Below, one piece after another: positions 19,667-28,372 of a stretch of 49,410 bases of DNA. A model generated the notes under the pieces. The model had not been told where the DNA came from and did not search any database. It was given only the letters and a program-made list of their open reading frames with translations. The DNA lies in the NCBI GenBank assembly GCA_018644935.1, contig JABGPL010000024.1, positions 1 through 49,410 on the forward strand, read 5' to 3'. A program made the translations under genes and the position numbers. Position 1 is the stretch's first letter. The number at the start of each line of letters is the position of its first letter. This stretch comes from Calditrichota bacterium (GTDB lineage: Bacteria > Electryoneota > AABM5-125-24 > Hatepunaeales > Hatepunaeaceae).

Positions 19667-22060
19667 CTACTTCACCAACACCAATTTTCTTCCGTCAACT
19701 TCACCACCAGCTACAAGTCGAACTATATACAATCCAGGTGCGAAACTATTAGCTGACCATAATTTTGAATAAATCCCGGCAGGTGATATTCCATCGAGGA
19801 TTGTCTCTACTTCTCGACCATCCAAATCGAAGATTGTCAAGTTTACTTTACTCGACTTTGTTACGGTAAATGTGATAGATGTTGTTGAATTGAAGGGGTT
19901 CGGGTAAACCGACGCTATTCCAAATTCGGTCGGATTGCCGGATTCGTCCAATGGGACATCGAGAACGCATCCGACTATTGGAATCTCAACTCGGCGTTCG
20001 GTATGGTCATTTGATTCTACTACATAGACTGCTTCAAAACTGCCATACTCTTCCGGCTGGAATGCTATTACAGTTTCGTGTGAAGTGGCAGGTTCGAGCG
20101 ATAACTCACCTCCACCTTCCCTGATGAAGAAAAACTGGTCGTCAGGTTCAATATACTGGTTAAATACTTGCAGTGGCGAATTTCCGACACTATTAATGTA
20201 AACCGTCAACTCACCACATACACCGAAACCCAGATTGCCGAAATACAATGAATCAACACTGACATCAATTTCCGGAATTCTCATCTCAGCAGATCCTGTA
20301 ACCGGGATCTCGATTATATCCTGATCCGGATCATTGCTCTCAATCCGGTAGATCGCTTCAAAAAATCCATCTTCTTGAGGTTCATAACTAATGACTGTTT
20401 CGTGGATCGTCTGTGCTTCGATCAGTAGTTCACCACCTCCTTCAATTATCATGAACTGATCTTCCTCACCGATTATAGTTTGTGAGGTCACATTCAGGAT
20501 TTCACCGCCGTAATTGCGTATTGTCAGAGTTAGTTCCACGAAATCACCGACCGCGGTCAGCGGAAACCCGATTGAGTCAGGTTCTACTCCGATGTCCGGA
20601 TCTGGATTCAACTGAAGGAAAAAGAACTTTCCCATATCCGAAATTGTCCGATCGGGATCAACTTCACTATTGGGATTTCCTGCATCAATACAGGGGGAGT
20701 TTTCTGCAAGAAAATAGTTACCCTCGTTGGGATTGACAAACACTGGATCTTGGTCGATGTTACCATCTCCCCAGAATAAATCCACGTTGTGGTTGTCCTC
20801 AATACCTTCCTGACCACCTTCGATATCCGTAAATGAGATTGAAAGAAAGTTCTCCGGTTCTGTCCTGGAAATGAATATCTGATCTGGATCATTGTCCCAG
20901 AGTATGCTATTCACAATATGTGTAACAGAGCCATTCCATAAGTACAGCCCCCCACCCTCTACGCCTGCTGAATTCCTGAGCAGGGACAAATTAGTCAGGT
21001 TAAGTTCAGGTCCTGTCATCTGATCATCGATATATATTCCACCACCGCGCGAGTCCGCTCTATTGTTTGCTACAAGCACATGATCAAGAGTGATTACACC
21101 TCTGTAATCGAGATAGATTCCTCCGCCATTACCATCGTTGATAGTAATATTATGAATTACTTCTGAATCATTTATATCGAGAATCCCATCACGGTAATTG
21201 AAGATCCCACCTCCATATCGCGCTATGTTGCTGGAGACGGTAACTCTATTCATTATTATCGTTGATCCAAGGTCGTTAAATATCGCGCCGCCTCTGCCAC
21301 CATCATCGGTTTGGTTGCCAGAGATTACCACGTCCTCCAGGGTTACGATCGAGTGGCTGAGCGTCCAAATGCCCCCAGCTTTGTCATCACCGGTATTGTT
21401 GAGGATTGCTGATTCTATTAATGTTGGGAAGGCATCGTCGGCAACCAGGGCACCACCATATTTTGCCCAGTTGTTGATAATGGTGCAATTCCTTAGCTCT
21501 GGGATGGCGTTCTCCCTGCAATAAATACCACCGCCATGACCTAAGTTTTGGGTGCGGTTGTTTCTTATTATAACATTTCGGAGGTTTGGCGCAGCATTTC
21601 TGTCCATATAAATTCCGGCACCATCATATCCAGCCCGGTCATCTCCCGCCCAGTTTCCGCTAATAACCAGATGTGACAAGGTCGGGCTGGCATCCCGTAT
21701 AAAAATTCCACCACCTAAAATGGCGAAACCATTGCGAAGCGTAAAGCCGCTCAATTCGGCAGCTTCTGTCTCGCGGCTGCCGAACTGTACAACACTATCT
21801 GAAGAGTCCCCGTCGATAATCGTCCGGTCAACATAAGCTGTATCTTCGGTAGTTATGAACAAACTTCCAACGACAATATTATGCCCATCGAAGTCAATAT
21901 TTTCAACATATACACCTGGTTGAACCAGTACTGTATCGGCCTCCTCGGCACTGTCGATTCCCGCCTGAATAGTCTCAAAATCATCCGGAATGTTGATAAT
22001 ATCAGCTAAACAGTATGAAACGCCAAGTACGACTGCCAGAATGGTAATCATCGCCTTCAT
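19667..22060 (-). CDS. Secreted right-handed beta-helix protein with two ASH/choice-of-anchor-like domains and sorting domain
   Basis: 797 residues. The signal peptide MKAMITILAVVLGVSYCLA precedes IPDDFETIQAGIDSAEEADTVLVQPGVYVENI, the classic entry of a parallel beta-helix (pectate-lyase/NosD-like). At least eight GGGI(Y/F) coils follow to about residue 440. Two homologous 100-residue domains come next (DIGVEPDSIGFPLTAVGD... and EIDVSVDSLYFGNLGFGVCG...), each with (M/F)(I/F)I(E/R)EGGGEL and YRIESND/YVVESND, typical of ASH-like modules. The C-terminal sorting domain is VYPNPFNSTTSITFTV...DLDGREVET...PGLYIVRL...KLVLVK. An upstream in-frame extension to 22123 is rejected because AAGGAAA precedes the ATG at 22060 and the promoter lies in the extension. 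Surface carbohydrate binding or adhesion is plausible; no catalytic residues could be assigned. Confidence 0.88.
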   Translation of the reverse strand: MKAMITILAVVLGVSYCLADIINIPDDFETIQAGIDSAEEADTVLVQPGVYVENIDFDGHNIVVGSLFITTEDTAYVDRTIIDGDSSDSVVQFGSRETEAAELSGFTLRNGFAILGGGIFIRDASPTLSHLVISGNWAGDDRAGYDGAGIYMDRNAAPNLRNVIIRNNRTQNLGHGGGIYCRENAIPELRNCTIINNWAKYGGALVADDAFPTLIESAILNNTGDDKAGGIWTLSHSIVTLEDVVISGNQTDDGGRGGAIFNDLGSTIIMNRVTVSSNIARYGGGIFNYRDGILDINDSEVIHNITINDGNGGGIYLDYRGVITLDHVLVANNRADSRGGGIYIDDQMTGPELNLTNLSLLRNSAGVEGGGLYLWNGSVTHIVNSILWDNDPDQIFISRTEPENFLSISFTDIEGGQEGIEDNHNVDLFWGDGNIDQDPVFVNPNEGNYFLAENSPCIDAGNPNSEVDPDRTISDMGKFFFLQLNPDPDIGVEPDSIGFPLTAVGDFVELTLTIRNYGGEILNVTSQTIIGEEDQFMIIEGGGELLIEAQTIHETVISYEPQEDGFFEAIYRIESNDPDQDIIEIPVTGSAEMRIPEIDVSVDSLYFGNLGFGVCGELTVYINSVGNSPLQVFNQYIEPDDQFFFIREGGGELSLEPATSHETVIAFQPEEYGSFEAVYVVESNDHTERRVEIPIVGCVLDVPLDESGNPTEFGIASVYPNPFNSTTSITFTVTKSSKVNLTIFDLDGREVETILDGISPAGIYSKLWSANSFAPGLYIVRLVAGGEVDGRKLVLVK

Positions 22061-22093
22061 ATCAGGTTTCCTTTTTTGCAAGTAGATAACCTT

Positions 22094-22123
22094 ATGATAC
22101 TGACCTTTTCCTCGATATTGCAA
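22094..22123 (-). promoter_or_regulatory. Likely promoter of the beta-helix protein gene
   Basis: On the minus strand TTGCAA (22118-22123), an 18-base spacer and TATCAT (complement of 22094-22099). Start of transcription is expected near 22087, giving a leader of about 27 bases. Confidence 0.45.
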
Positions 22124-22310
22124 CTGTTTAATAAAAATAGACGGGGTAAGGTAACTGTCAGACTAATGTTAATCTCATGTCCTTTTATCTGCATTATATG
22201 CTCAAATTGAAATTCGCCAAAGCCTTCTGTTTTCAAAAAAACACAATGCGGAATTTGTTAAGGTTCACGGGTTATGAGGGGCACAAACACCGAACTAACT
22301 CTCTTGTTAC

Positions 22311-22784
22311 TCACAATATTGCAAACGCGATTGCCATACCCACTCCGAAAAACATATGGTTTGCCAGACTGGAAAAGGTGCTCTTCAATCCTTCGGGAGA
22401 CTTCCTGCCAAAGACACCCAGCCCCATAGAAGGATAAACCAGAAAATGGGACGCTACCGTTGTCGCGATACCATAGACTATTGCCCATATCGCTGAGGCA
22501 GGTCCTCCAACCAGGAAATCCCAACCGAGCATGTAGATTACCGCTAATCCCACACCTATAGAGTAATGCGTTATATAACCGAGGAGCTTCTCGTTTGCAA
22601 CTGGTTTTATTTCATCAGGATGGCGATACAGTAAACGCCCCTTTGACCACCCAGCCGACATTCTTCCAAGCATTCCGATTTCGATTTTAGAAATCACTCC
22701 GGCTCGGGAGAAAAGAGAATTCAACGCATCCATCACCAAAGTTCCCAACACACCAGCTACAACTCCCACTAGTATGATTGCCAT
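22311..22784 (-). CDS. DUF2938-like small membrane protein
   Basis: 157 residues with four hydrophobic segments (about 3-20, 72-90, 96-118 and 140-157) and conserved-looking GTLVMDAL, GYITHYSIGVGLAVIY, FLVYPSMGLGVFGRKSP and HMFFGVGMA, which I recognise as the DUF2938 pattern. Function is unknown for the family. A strong GGAGGGG lies 2-3 bases before the ATG, rather close. It appears to be a single gene flanked by repeat-containing gaps. Confidence 0.75.
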   Translation of the reverse strand: MAIILVGVVAGVLGTLVMDALNSLFSRAGVISKIEIGMLGRMSAGWSKGRLLYRHPDEIKPVANEKLLGYITHYSIGVGLAVIYMLGWDFLVGGPASAIWAIVYGIATTVASHFLVYPSMGLGVFGRKSPEGLKSTFSSLANHMFFGVGMAIAFAIL

Positions 22785-23244
22785 TTCCCCTCCAATGCCC
22801 TTTTATAAGATACCTGACTGTTCTTTACCCTCTCCCGGTCTAAAAACTAAAGAGATCGTGATGGTAAAATTTGCAACACAAATTCCCAGTAAGGGCGAAC
22901 AATTATCAGCCCAAATTCGCATAGATCTCCTCCTGACAATTTGAGGAAGAATAAAATGACTGCTCGTCGTCAACCGTCCCTGCCTGACAAAAAATCAAAC
23001 AACAGGAAAGTCTTTGAACTTCAGTGACATGACCACACACGACCCTGGGCTTTAAGTAGTCAGAGACTTTAGGATAATTTTTATAGTAGCATTTTTATAT
23101 TTCAATTACAAGAATAAAAGGAAAAAACTCACGATGAGAAATAGGACGGTGTGATGTTGAGGATTGATTCCAAATCAATTATTCCTGCAAGGGCGAATGA
23201 ATATTCGCCCCTACGAGATTGCTAGCCCCAGACAAAAAATCATA
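22785..23244. other. Intergenic gap with a hairpin repeat
   Basis: No gene was recognised. It contains a perfect hairpin at 23191-23210 (separate entry) and, at 22894-22922, a looser relative with AAGGGCGAA...TTCGCA. The stretch 22935-23160 shows nothing recognisable. Confidence 0.5.
23191..23210. repeat. Perfect hairpin repeat GGGCGAAT/ATTCGCCC
   Basis: GGGCGAAT-GAAT-ATTCGCCC followed by CCTACGAG. Elements reading GGGCGAATATTCATTCGCCC are common dispersed intergenic repeats in environmental bacteria. It sits just behind the stop of the XRE gene (minus strand) and could stabilise its mRNA end. Confidence 0.65.
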
Positions 23245-23460
23245 TCACTCTTTATGAGTACTTTCATATTCCAGAATGTCTCCGGGTTGACATTCCAGAG
23301 CCTCACAGATTGCTTCCAGCGTCGAGAACCGAATCGCTTTAGCGTGGTTCTGCTTCAGGATTGACAGATTTGCTATTGTGACACCAACCTTTTCTGACAA
23401 TTCTGTAAGCGACATTTTTCGTTTTACGAGTAGCATGTCCAGATTAACGATTATAGGCAT
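23245..23460 (-). CDS. Small XRE-family helix-turn-helix regulator (YozG-like)
   Basis: 71 residues, almost wholly a Cro/C1-type HTH: VNLDMLLVKRKMSLTELSEKVGVTIANLSILKQN, then IRFSTLEAICEALECQPGDILEYE, the usual ending of this compact family. AAGGAG is well spaced before the ATG. It lies 12 bases after the DUF2975 gene and shares its promoter. DUF2975 membrane proteins and this type of regulator commonly occur as a pair, and autoregulation is usual for such pairs, though not shown here. Confidence 0.88.
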   Translation of the reverse strand: MPIIVNLDMLLVKRKMSLTELSEKVGVTIANLSILKQNHAKAIRFSTLEAICEALECQPGDILEYESTHKE

Positions 23461-23472
23461 GTGAGACTCCTT

Positions 23473-24108
23473 TTATATGGTTAAGTCTTGTTCTTTTTTC
23501 ATTCTCACAGCAGCATCGAAAACCTCGGCAATCACCAGAATAATGAGTCCTCCGACTACATATTCCAGAAACAGGTCAGGATGCAATTCAATTTCACCGG
23601 CTGGTACTGATAAATCATCCAAAATGAAGAGACTTTGAAAGATCAATCCTAATCCGGTGAATGGTCCCCCGATCATTATTAAATATGCTAACTTCCTCAG
23701 TCTTTTAGGATTCTCCTCGTCAAAGGGATTGCCTTTTTTAATACTCAAAAAGAAAAGCCGAAGGTGTTTGAGTCCCCAGATAAATGCTGCAATTATGGTG
23801 GGTAGAAATATGCAGACCAACACTTTCCAGAATGCTCTTTCCGGATTTATCAGGATTCTTGCCTTTCCCTCAATTTCTGAAATAACAGGGCGGTCCGCGT
23901 AGGGGATTTCAGAAGTTGTATTTTCAGGGTAAAAGTCAATTGCTGCCGGGATTGTCACTTGCAGTTGATCCAGATTCACACCGCTCAGCGCAACAATAAT
24001 CAGGATCAGTGCTAAGCCAGCACCAACCCAACTCAGATACCATGTGATATCCAGAATGACTTTCAGAATTTTTACCGAAGTTGAAACAACGGTTGTGTTT
24101 TTTTCCAT
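23473..24108 (-). CDS. DUF2975-family membrane protein
   Basis: 211 residues with four predicted membrane segments at about 13-43, 85-107, 127-150 and 172-196, with the first followed by an outside loop. The central FIWGLKHLRLFFLSIKKGNPFDEENPKRLRKLAYLI is the hallmark of the DUF2975 family. It is the first gene of a two-gene operon with the XRE regulator. An AAGGAG lies before the ATG and a near-consensus promoter about 30 bases upstream. Function is unknown. Confidence 0.85.
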   Translation of the reverse strand: MEKNTTVVSTSVKILKVILDITWYLSWVGAGLALILIIVALSGVNLDQLQVTIPAAIDFYPENTTSEIPYADRPVISEIEGKARILINPERAFWKVLVCIFLPTIIAAFIWGLKHLRLFFLSIKKGNPFDEENPKRLRKLAYLIMIGGPFTGLGLIFQSLFILDDLSVPAGEIELHPDLFLEYVVGGLIILVIAEVFDAAVRMKKEQDLTI

Positions 24109-24142
24109 TATGATCTCCTTGTTTTAAATTTGATTTGATAAT

Positions 24143-24171
24143 AACATACCAATAATATTTCCGTTTGTCAA
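24143..24171 (-). promoter_or_regulatory. Sigma-70-like promoter of the DUF2975-XRE operon
   Basis: Minus strand TTGACA (complement of 24166-24171), exact 17-base spacer, TATGTT (complement of 24143-24148). The region is AT-rich. The start is expected near 24136, with a leader of about 28 bases. Confidence 0.65.
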
Positions 24172-24353
24172 TACTTTTTTATCGTTAATCAATAAAACTT
24201 TATTATTTTACGGCACACTTGTGTTGTTTTTCAACAAAACCTCATCACTGTATGGTTTCATGCAGTGCGTGGTTTTTGTTTATTTTTTGGAGGTTTCCAT
24301 AATGCTGAACGTTGAGGTTGCAAGTCATGTGGACCTGAGAGAAAGGGTGTCTT

Positions 24354-24383
24354 TCCCACGACCACAAGGGATCGCGGCTACTT
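24354..24383 (+). repeat. Dispersed hairpin repeat, copy 1 of 3
   Basis: TCCCACGACCACAAGGGATC plus GCGGCTACTT. CCACGA can pair with TCGCGG/TCGTGG across CCACAAGGGA. Other copies in the same orientation lie at 46128-46157 and 47202-47228. Confidence 0.8.
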
Positions 24384-24437
24384 AGTTCACTATTGTTTGG
24401 ATGTTTGAACCGGACTTTGTCAGGTGGACCCCCCTGA

Positions 24438-24460
24438 TCCCCCCTGCAATAGCAGGGGGA
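24438..24460. repeat. C-run/G-run hairpin repeat (copy 1)
   Basis: TCCCCCCTGC-AATA-GCAGGGGGA. Related hairpins lie at 27953-27982 and 35225-35246. This copy lies about 25 bases beyond the gatD stop and might end that transcript. Confidence 0.65.
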
Positions 24461-24485
24461 GAGGGTGTTGCAAGAGGGTAAGTCT

Positions 24486-25874
24486 TTACTTTCTGTACTT
24501 GCTTATGAACTCTTCAACTTCGGGGACGCCGCCTTGCATGATCAGGTAGCCGTTGGACGGTTCACGTTCGGTTATTTCGCCTGAGATTGGGGTGTGCATG
24601 ATCTTTTTTACTTCTTCAAGGTCATGTGTTTGTCCCATCGCCCAGCCGAGTTTAACATATGCTACTTCAGGCAACATGTTTGCCATTGGTATGACGCCGA
24701 TATCCATCATGTCGCGGCCGGTGTCGTAGACGTACATCTGCACATATCCCCACAATGTCTGGACAGTCATGTAAACGGCAACACCCGCTTCTTGGGCTCG
24801 CTTGAGTGCAGGATAGAGTGGTTTATTGACGTGGCCGAGTCCGGTTCCGGCAATTACTATTCCTTTGTAGCCGTTGTCTATCATTGAGTCAATCATATCA
24901 GGACGCATGTTTGGGTAGTAGTAGACTATGCCGACCATTTCCTCAAATGCGGTGTTTATGGTGACGTTCTTGTCATCACGTCTCCGTTTGTAATCCTGCC
25001 GTATCGGGGTGATCTTGTCGCGGTCAACCATCGCTACCGGGATATCGCCGATTGTACGGAATGTCGAACGGTAACTCGAGTGCATCTTCCTGACTCGTGT
25101 TCCACGATGGAGCAGTCCATACACATCGGAAGTCCCTCCGAACATACAGACTGTAACTTCGGCGATGTCTGACTCAGCTGCGGATTTTACACTGTGCATT
25201 AAGTTGAGTGCAGCATCAGATGATGGCCTGTCACTGGAACGCTGTGATCCCACCATAACGATAGGAACCGGTGAGTCCTGAACCATAAAGGACAACGCTG
25301 CTGCCGTGTGGTGCATGGTGTCTGTTCCGTGACCGATTACGATTCCGGCAACTCCTTTTTCAATTTCTTTACCAATAGCTTCAGCAGCTCCGCGCCACTG
25401 TTCCGGTCCCATATTCTCACTGAAGACACCATAGAGTTTCTCGGTTTCAAGATTACAAATATCAGCAAGTTCGGGGACAGAACCGTAAAGCTCACCTGGT
25501 GAGAATGCCGGAATAACGGCCCCGGTACGGTAATCAAGCCGACTGGCGATAGTTCCACCTGTGCCGAACAACTTGACCATCGGCTTTCCGGGTGAGTAAG
25601 GAAATTCTTTTTCCGGGATTTTATAGTTCGCTTCTTTGCGTCCGGTGATCTTGATGTCTGTAATCTTTTCTGATAAGATGCCGATGTTATAGCCGGAGCG
25701 GACTTTAATTACGACGTGAAGCGGATCGGCGTTTTCAGAACGGGGGAGGACGATTCCTATAAACGTCCCCGTGCTTGTCTTAATCTCAACATCGCTCCAG
25801 ACCATAGCTTTGAAGCGTTTCAATGTGGCGAGTGCTTCGCCTCTGTAACCTTTGTAATTGTCGTTATTCGTCAT
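24486..25874 (-). CDS. gatD: Archaeal-type glutamyl-tRNA(Gln) amidotransferase subunit D
   Basis: 462 residues, the size of archaeal GatD. It has an N-terminal small beta domain (about 20-80: DVEIKTSTGTFIGIVLPRS) followed by a type I asparaginase-like domain. The catalytic sites are visible: KLFGTGGTIASRLDYRTGAV with nucleophile Thr108, and IGHGTDTMHHTAAALSF with Thr184-Asp185. MVGSQRSSDRPSSDAALNL also fits GatD. GatD releases ammonia from glutamine (or asparagine) for GatE, which amidates Glu-tRNA(Gln). The presence of the N-terminal extension and the adjacent gatE separate it from plain L-asparaginase. The ATG overlaps the gatE stop by one base (TGATG), so translation is coupled. GatDE is regarded as archaeal; see findings. 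Confidence 0.93.
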   Translation of the reverse strand: MTNNDNYKGYRGEALATLKRFKAMVWSDVEIKTSTGTFIGIVLPRSENADPLHVVIKVRSGYNIGILSEKITDIKITGRKEANYKIPEKEFPYSPGKPMVKLFGTGGTIASRLDYRTGAVIPAFSPGELYGSVPELADICNLETEKLYGVFSENMGPEQWRGAAEAIGKEIEKGVAGIVIGHGTDTMHHTAAALSFMVQDSPVPIVMVGSQRSSDRPSSDAALNLMHSVKSAAESDIAEVTVCMFGGTSDVYGLLHRGTRVRKMHSSYRSTFRTIGDIPVAMVDRDKITPIRQDYKRRRDDKNVTINTAFEEMVGIVYYYPNMRPDMIDSMIDNGYKGIVIAGTGLGHVNKPLYPALKRAQEAGVAVYMTVQTLWGYVQMYVYDTGRDMMDIGVIPMANMLPEVAYVKLGWAMGQTHDLEEVKKIMHTPISGEITEREPSNGYLIMQGGVPEVEEFISKYRK

Positions 25875-27865
25875 CAGTTCAACCCTCGCAGTGCTGCTGC
25901 GACTCGGGTCGCAAGCTTGTTTCCCGAATAACGCCCTTTAAGTGACGCCATTGCTAATCTCATTGCCAGCCTGTGGCGTGATCCATCGACATCCGGTGTC
26001 AGCTTCACAGCTTCTGTAGCGGAAGCAGTTACAACTGTTTCAACCTCCTCTTCCGAGGGGATTTTCGGCAAGTTTTCCTCTAATACATCACCCTTACATG
26101 CAATTAATGCCAGCATGTCAAGGAGCCCTTCCCGTGCAATCTTTTCGGTTTTATGCGCAAGTAAAATTTTCTCCACCATTTCAACAGTAAGATCTTCGAG
26201 AGGTACATTATTCTTACGAAGTCTCTTCATAAACTGTACAAAAACCACACCCAGGAATTTAGGATTAATCTGATCTTCCTCAACCAACTTTTTGAATAAA
26301 TCCGCAAAACGTGAAATTGAAAGCGAATCTATACAATCTTCAAGTACTCCCAGATCACGATACCAATCCTGTCTTTTCCAGAAATATTCCGGCAATTCGG
26401 AGCTACATGTCGAGATCCTGTCATCCGTAATTCTCTTTGGGGGCAGGTCCGTATCAGGATACATCCGGTCAGCTCCGGGAAGAATTCGCTCAAACCCGTT
26501 TGTGCCATCTGAAAGTGCCTGGCGGGTTTCGGAAGGAATGCCAACAGTCGCTTCCTGAGCCCGGATAATTATTTCTTTCGCACCTGTTTCAGTGTCGCGA
26601 GAATCACCCCAAACTAACACGACAGCATCGTTTTCTTCAGCATTCATGGCTTTGCGAACTTCTTTCCACTTGGCTGTTGTTAGTGTGTCTGTCATACTAT
26701 CAGAATGGACGATGTTCGGAAGAGTCGTCAGGCAGGCAATCACACGGACGCGGTCGGAAATTTCGCGGCTGAAATAGGTGTCAGTCTGTGTTTGCCAGTT
26801 CAGCAATCCTTTGAATCCGGACAACTTCACGCAACGAACCATTTTCCCCGCCTTAACGGCATCGTGAATTGGTTGATATTTGGTTTTGCTGACGATTCGG
26901 GTCACGTCCTCGGTCTGAGAAGAGAATGTCTCCGGTGTAACTCCCCTGGCGTTCAGCTCAGCTCGCAGCCTGAGCAGATTGAACTGACGCATTGCTTCGT
27001 TATATGTGAGTCGAGGGATGCTCGGAAGTCGAGGAACGCCTTTTATCTCAATTCGTGTTCCACCATGAACAGAGACATTCACATCCTGACGTCCCGCACC
27101 TAATCCCGTTCGGACCTTCCCGGTTGACCGTGTCAATTTCCGCAGGATTTCACCTACTTCAGCAACCTCATCCGGAGTAATCATTTGAGGTGCAGTAACG
27201 GTTTCAATCAGGGGTATCCCAAGCCTGTCTGTCAGGTAAACTCTGCGGTGGTCTATGTCTGAGAATTCGCGACATGAGTCTTCTTCCAGACCAAGTTGCA
27301 CAATATCGACAATTCTGTCTTTGAACGGTATTGACCCGTTCAAGCCGACTATCGTCGTCCGTTGAAATCCGGTTGGGATGGATCCATCGAGGTACTGCTT
27401 TCGTGCGATGTGGATTTCATCAACTAAAGAGCATTTGTAGAGAAGTCCGATTTCGAGCGCATTGTCGAGTGCTTCCTCGTTGAGCTCGAACGGTGGAGTA
27501 TCATCCATTTCATATGTGCATACAGTGTCACGGTTAATATGATAGAGTATTTCTTTATGTGTCTTAAACTCCATCAACGCTGTGCCGTCATATTCACCTA
27601 GCTCGGAGAGCGTTGGGCGCATATGACGCAAAATTTCCGCATCAAATTCGGAGGAATATTGACCTGCCGGACAACGGCAGAAGAGCTTCTTTTTAGTGAG
27701 AAGCTGTTGGTGTATTTCAAGCCCCGACCTGAAGCCGATAAATGCGTAATCCTCATCCGTCATTTCCTTGAAAGGTTTGAAACGGAAATTCAGGTAGTCC
27801 ACATCTTCCGGTAGTGGTCTGTCGACGCCTATTTGTTTTATCTCGGAACTCACTCGAACGCTCAC
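25874..27865 (-). CDS. gatE: Archaeal-type glutamyl-tRNA(Gln) amidotransferase subunit E
   Basis: 663 residues from a GTG start. Conserved entry FIGFRSGLEIHQQLLTKKKLFCRCPAG, then RHMRPTLSELGEYDGTALMEFK, YEMDDTPPFELNEEAL, EIHIARKQYLDGSIPTGFQRTTIVGLNG, EEDSCR, YLTDRLGIPLIETVT, and GKVRTGLGAGRQDVNVSV (the GatB/GatE kinase core). An AspRS-like (GAD) insertion (about 290-430) and a C-terminal helical/YqeY-like tail follow. Length and insertion distinguish it from bacterial GatB (about 480 residues). It phosphorylates and then amidates Glu-tRNA(Gln) with ammonia from GatD. The GTG gives 34 residues ahead of MTDEDYAFIGF; the ATG at 27763, where archaeal proteins usually begin, is an alternative. First gene of a two-gene operon. 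Confidence 0.92.
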   Translation of the reverse strand: MSVRVSSEIKQIGVDRPLPEDVDYLNFRFKPFKEMTDEDYAFIGFRSGLEIHQQLLTKKKLFCRCPAGQYSSEFDAEILRHMRPTLSELGEYDGTALMEFKTHKEILYHINRDTVCTYEMDDTPPFELNEEALDNALEIGLLYKCSLVDEIHIARKQYLDGSIPTGFQRTTIVGLNGSIPFKDRIVDIVQLGLEEDSCREFSDIDHRRVYLTDRLGIPLIETVTAPQMITPDEVAEVGEILRKLTRSTGKVRTGLGAGRQDVNVSVHGGTRIEIKGVPRLPSIPRLTYNEAMRQFNLLRLRAELNARGVTPETFSSQTEDVTRIVSKTKYQPIHDAVKAGKMVRCVKLSGFKGLLNWQTQTDTYFSREISDRVRVIACLTTLPNIVHSDSMTDTLTTAKWKEVRKAMNAEENDAVVLVWGDSRDTETGAKEIIIRAQEATVGIPSETRQALSDGTNGFERILPGADRMYPDTDLPPKRITDDRISTCSSELPEYFWKRQDWYRDLGVLEDCIDSLSISRFADLFKKLVEEDQINPKFLGVVFVQFMKRLRKNNVPLEDLTVEMVEKILLAHKTEKIAREGLLDMLALIACKGDVLEENLPKIPSEEEVETVVTASATEAVKLTPDVDGSRHRLAMRLAMASLKGRYSGNKLATRVAAALRGLN

Positions 27866-27879
27866 CTTAAACGTACTGA

Positions 27880-27936
27880 CAGACGCCCTCGTCTGCCAGT
27901 TAAGTCGTTATTATAACCATCACACGAGGGCGTGTG
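27880..27936. repeat. Pair of perfect hairpins with mutually complementary loops
   Basis: CAGACG-CCCT-CGTCTG at 27880-27895 and CACACG-AGGG-CGTGTG at 27921-27936. The segments CGCCCTCG and CGAGGGCG are exact reverse complements, so these are inverted copies of one element, 25 bases apart. They lie directly upstream of the gatE start. Confidence 0.8.
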
Positions 27937-27952
27937 ACAGCGCGAAATAGTA

Positions 27953-27982
27953 CTCCCCTGCATGCTATTTACAGGGGGGAGA
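27953..27982. repeat. C-run/G-run hairpin repeat (copy 2)
   Basis: CTCCCCTG...CAGGGGGGAG with an 11-base loop; same family as 24438-24460. Confidence 0.65.
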
Positions 27983-28018
27983 CTTTGGGGTATATCTCCC
28001 AATGTCCACTAATGGTAT

Positions 28019-28034
28019 CAGGTGTACTCACCTG
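28019..28034. repeat. CAGGTG/CACCTG hairpin
   Basis: CAGGTG-TACT-CACCTG, perfect stem followed by ACAT. It shares its stem with the larger inverted repeat at 33554-33616. Confidence 0.7.
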
Positions 28035-28342
28035 ACATTTATAACTAAAACAAAAAAACCGCTGAAACACCTTTCCCTATCCAGTTAATATTGTCTGACC
28101 TTACCGGATAATGAAGTACAAAGGCAGGCACCCCAACGGACAAGAACAAAATAGAGAAAATTTATCCCACATGCAACAGCATTTGATTGAATGGGGATGG
28201 GTACAAGTATTTTGATTGCTGAAATGCGCCTTATTTGAACCATGAATTGCATCATTGTAGAGTGAGAAAGCAGGATGGTTCTACTGATTTGATATCTGAA
28301 ACTCTAACTTTGTCTCTTAGGTCTGACCTACCCCCGACATTG

Positions 28343-28372
28343 TTAACACTAAGCTAAGTATATGTATATAAT
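28343..28372 (+). promoter_or_regulatory. Likely promoter of the SLOG-like/ABC exporter operon
   Basis: TTAACA (28343-28348), 18-base spacer, perfect TATAAT (28367-28372). Transcription would start near 28379, leaving an unusually long 270-base leader before the ATG at 28650. Confidence 0.5.

Larger units (their letters stand above)
24109..24485. other. Intergenic gap: promoter plus two dispersed repeats
   Basis: It contains the promoter of the DUF2975/XRE operon at its left end, a copy of the CCCACGACCACAAGGGATCG repeat (24354-24383) and a C-run/G-run hairpin (24438-24460) just behind the stop codon of gatD. No gene was found. Confidence 0.55.

Noticed and set aside
27880-28034. CRISPR-like array suggested by repeated short palindromes
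   Set aside because: Only two or three short palindromes of differing sequence and unequal spacing, with no regular repeat-spacer pattern and no cas genes.
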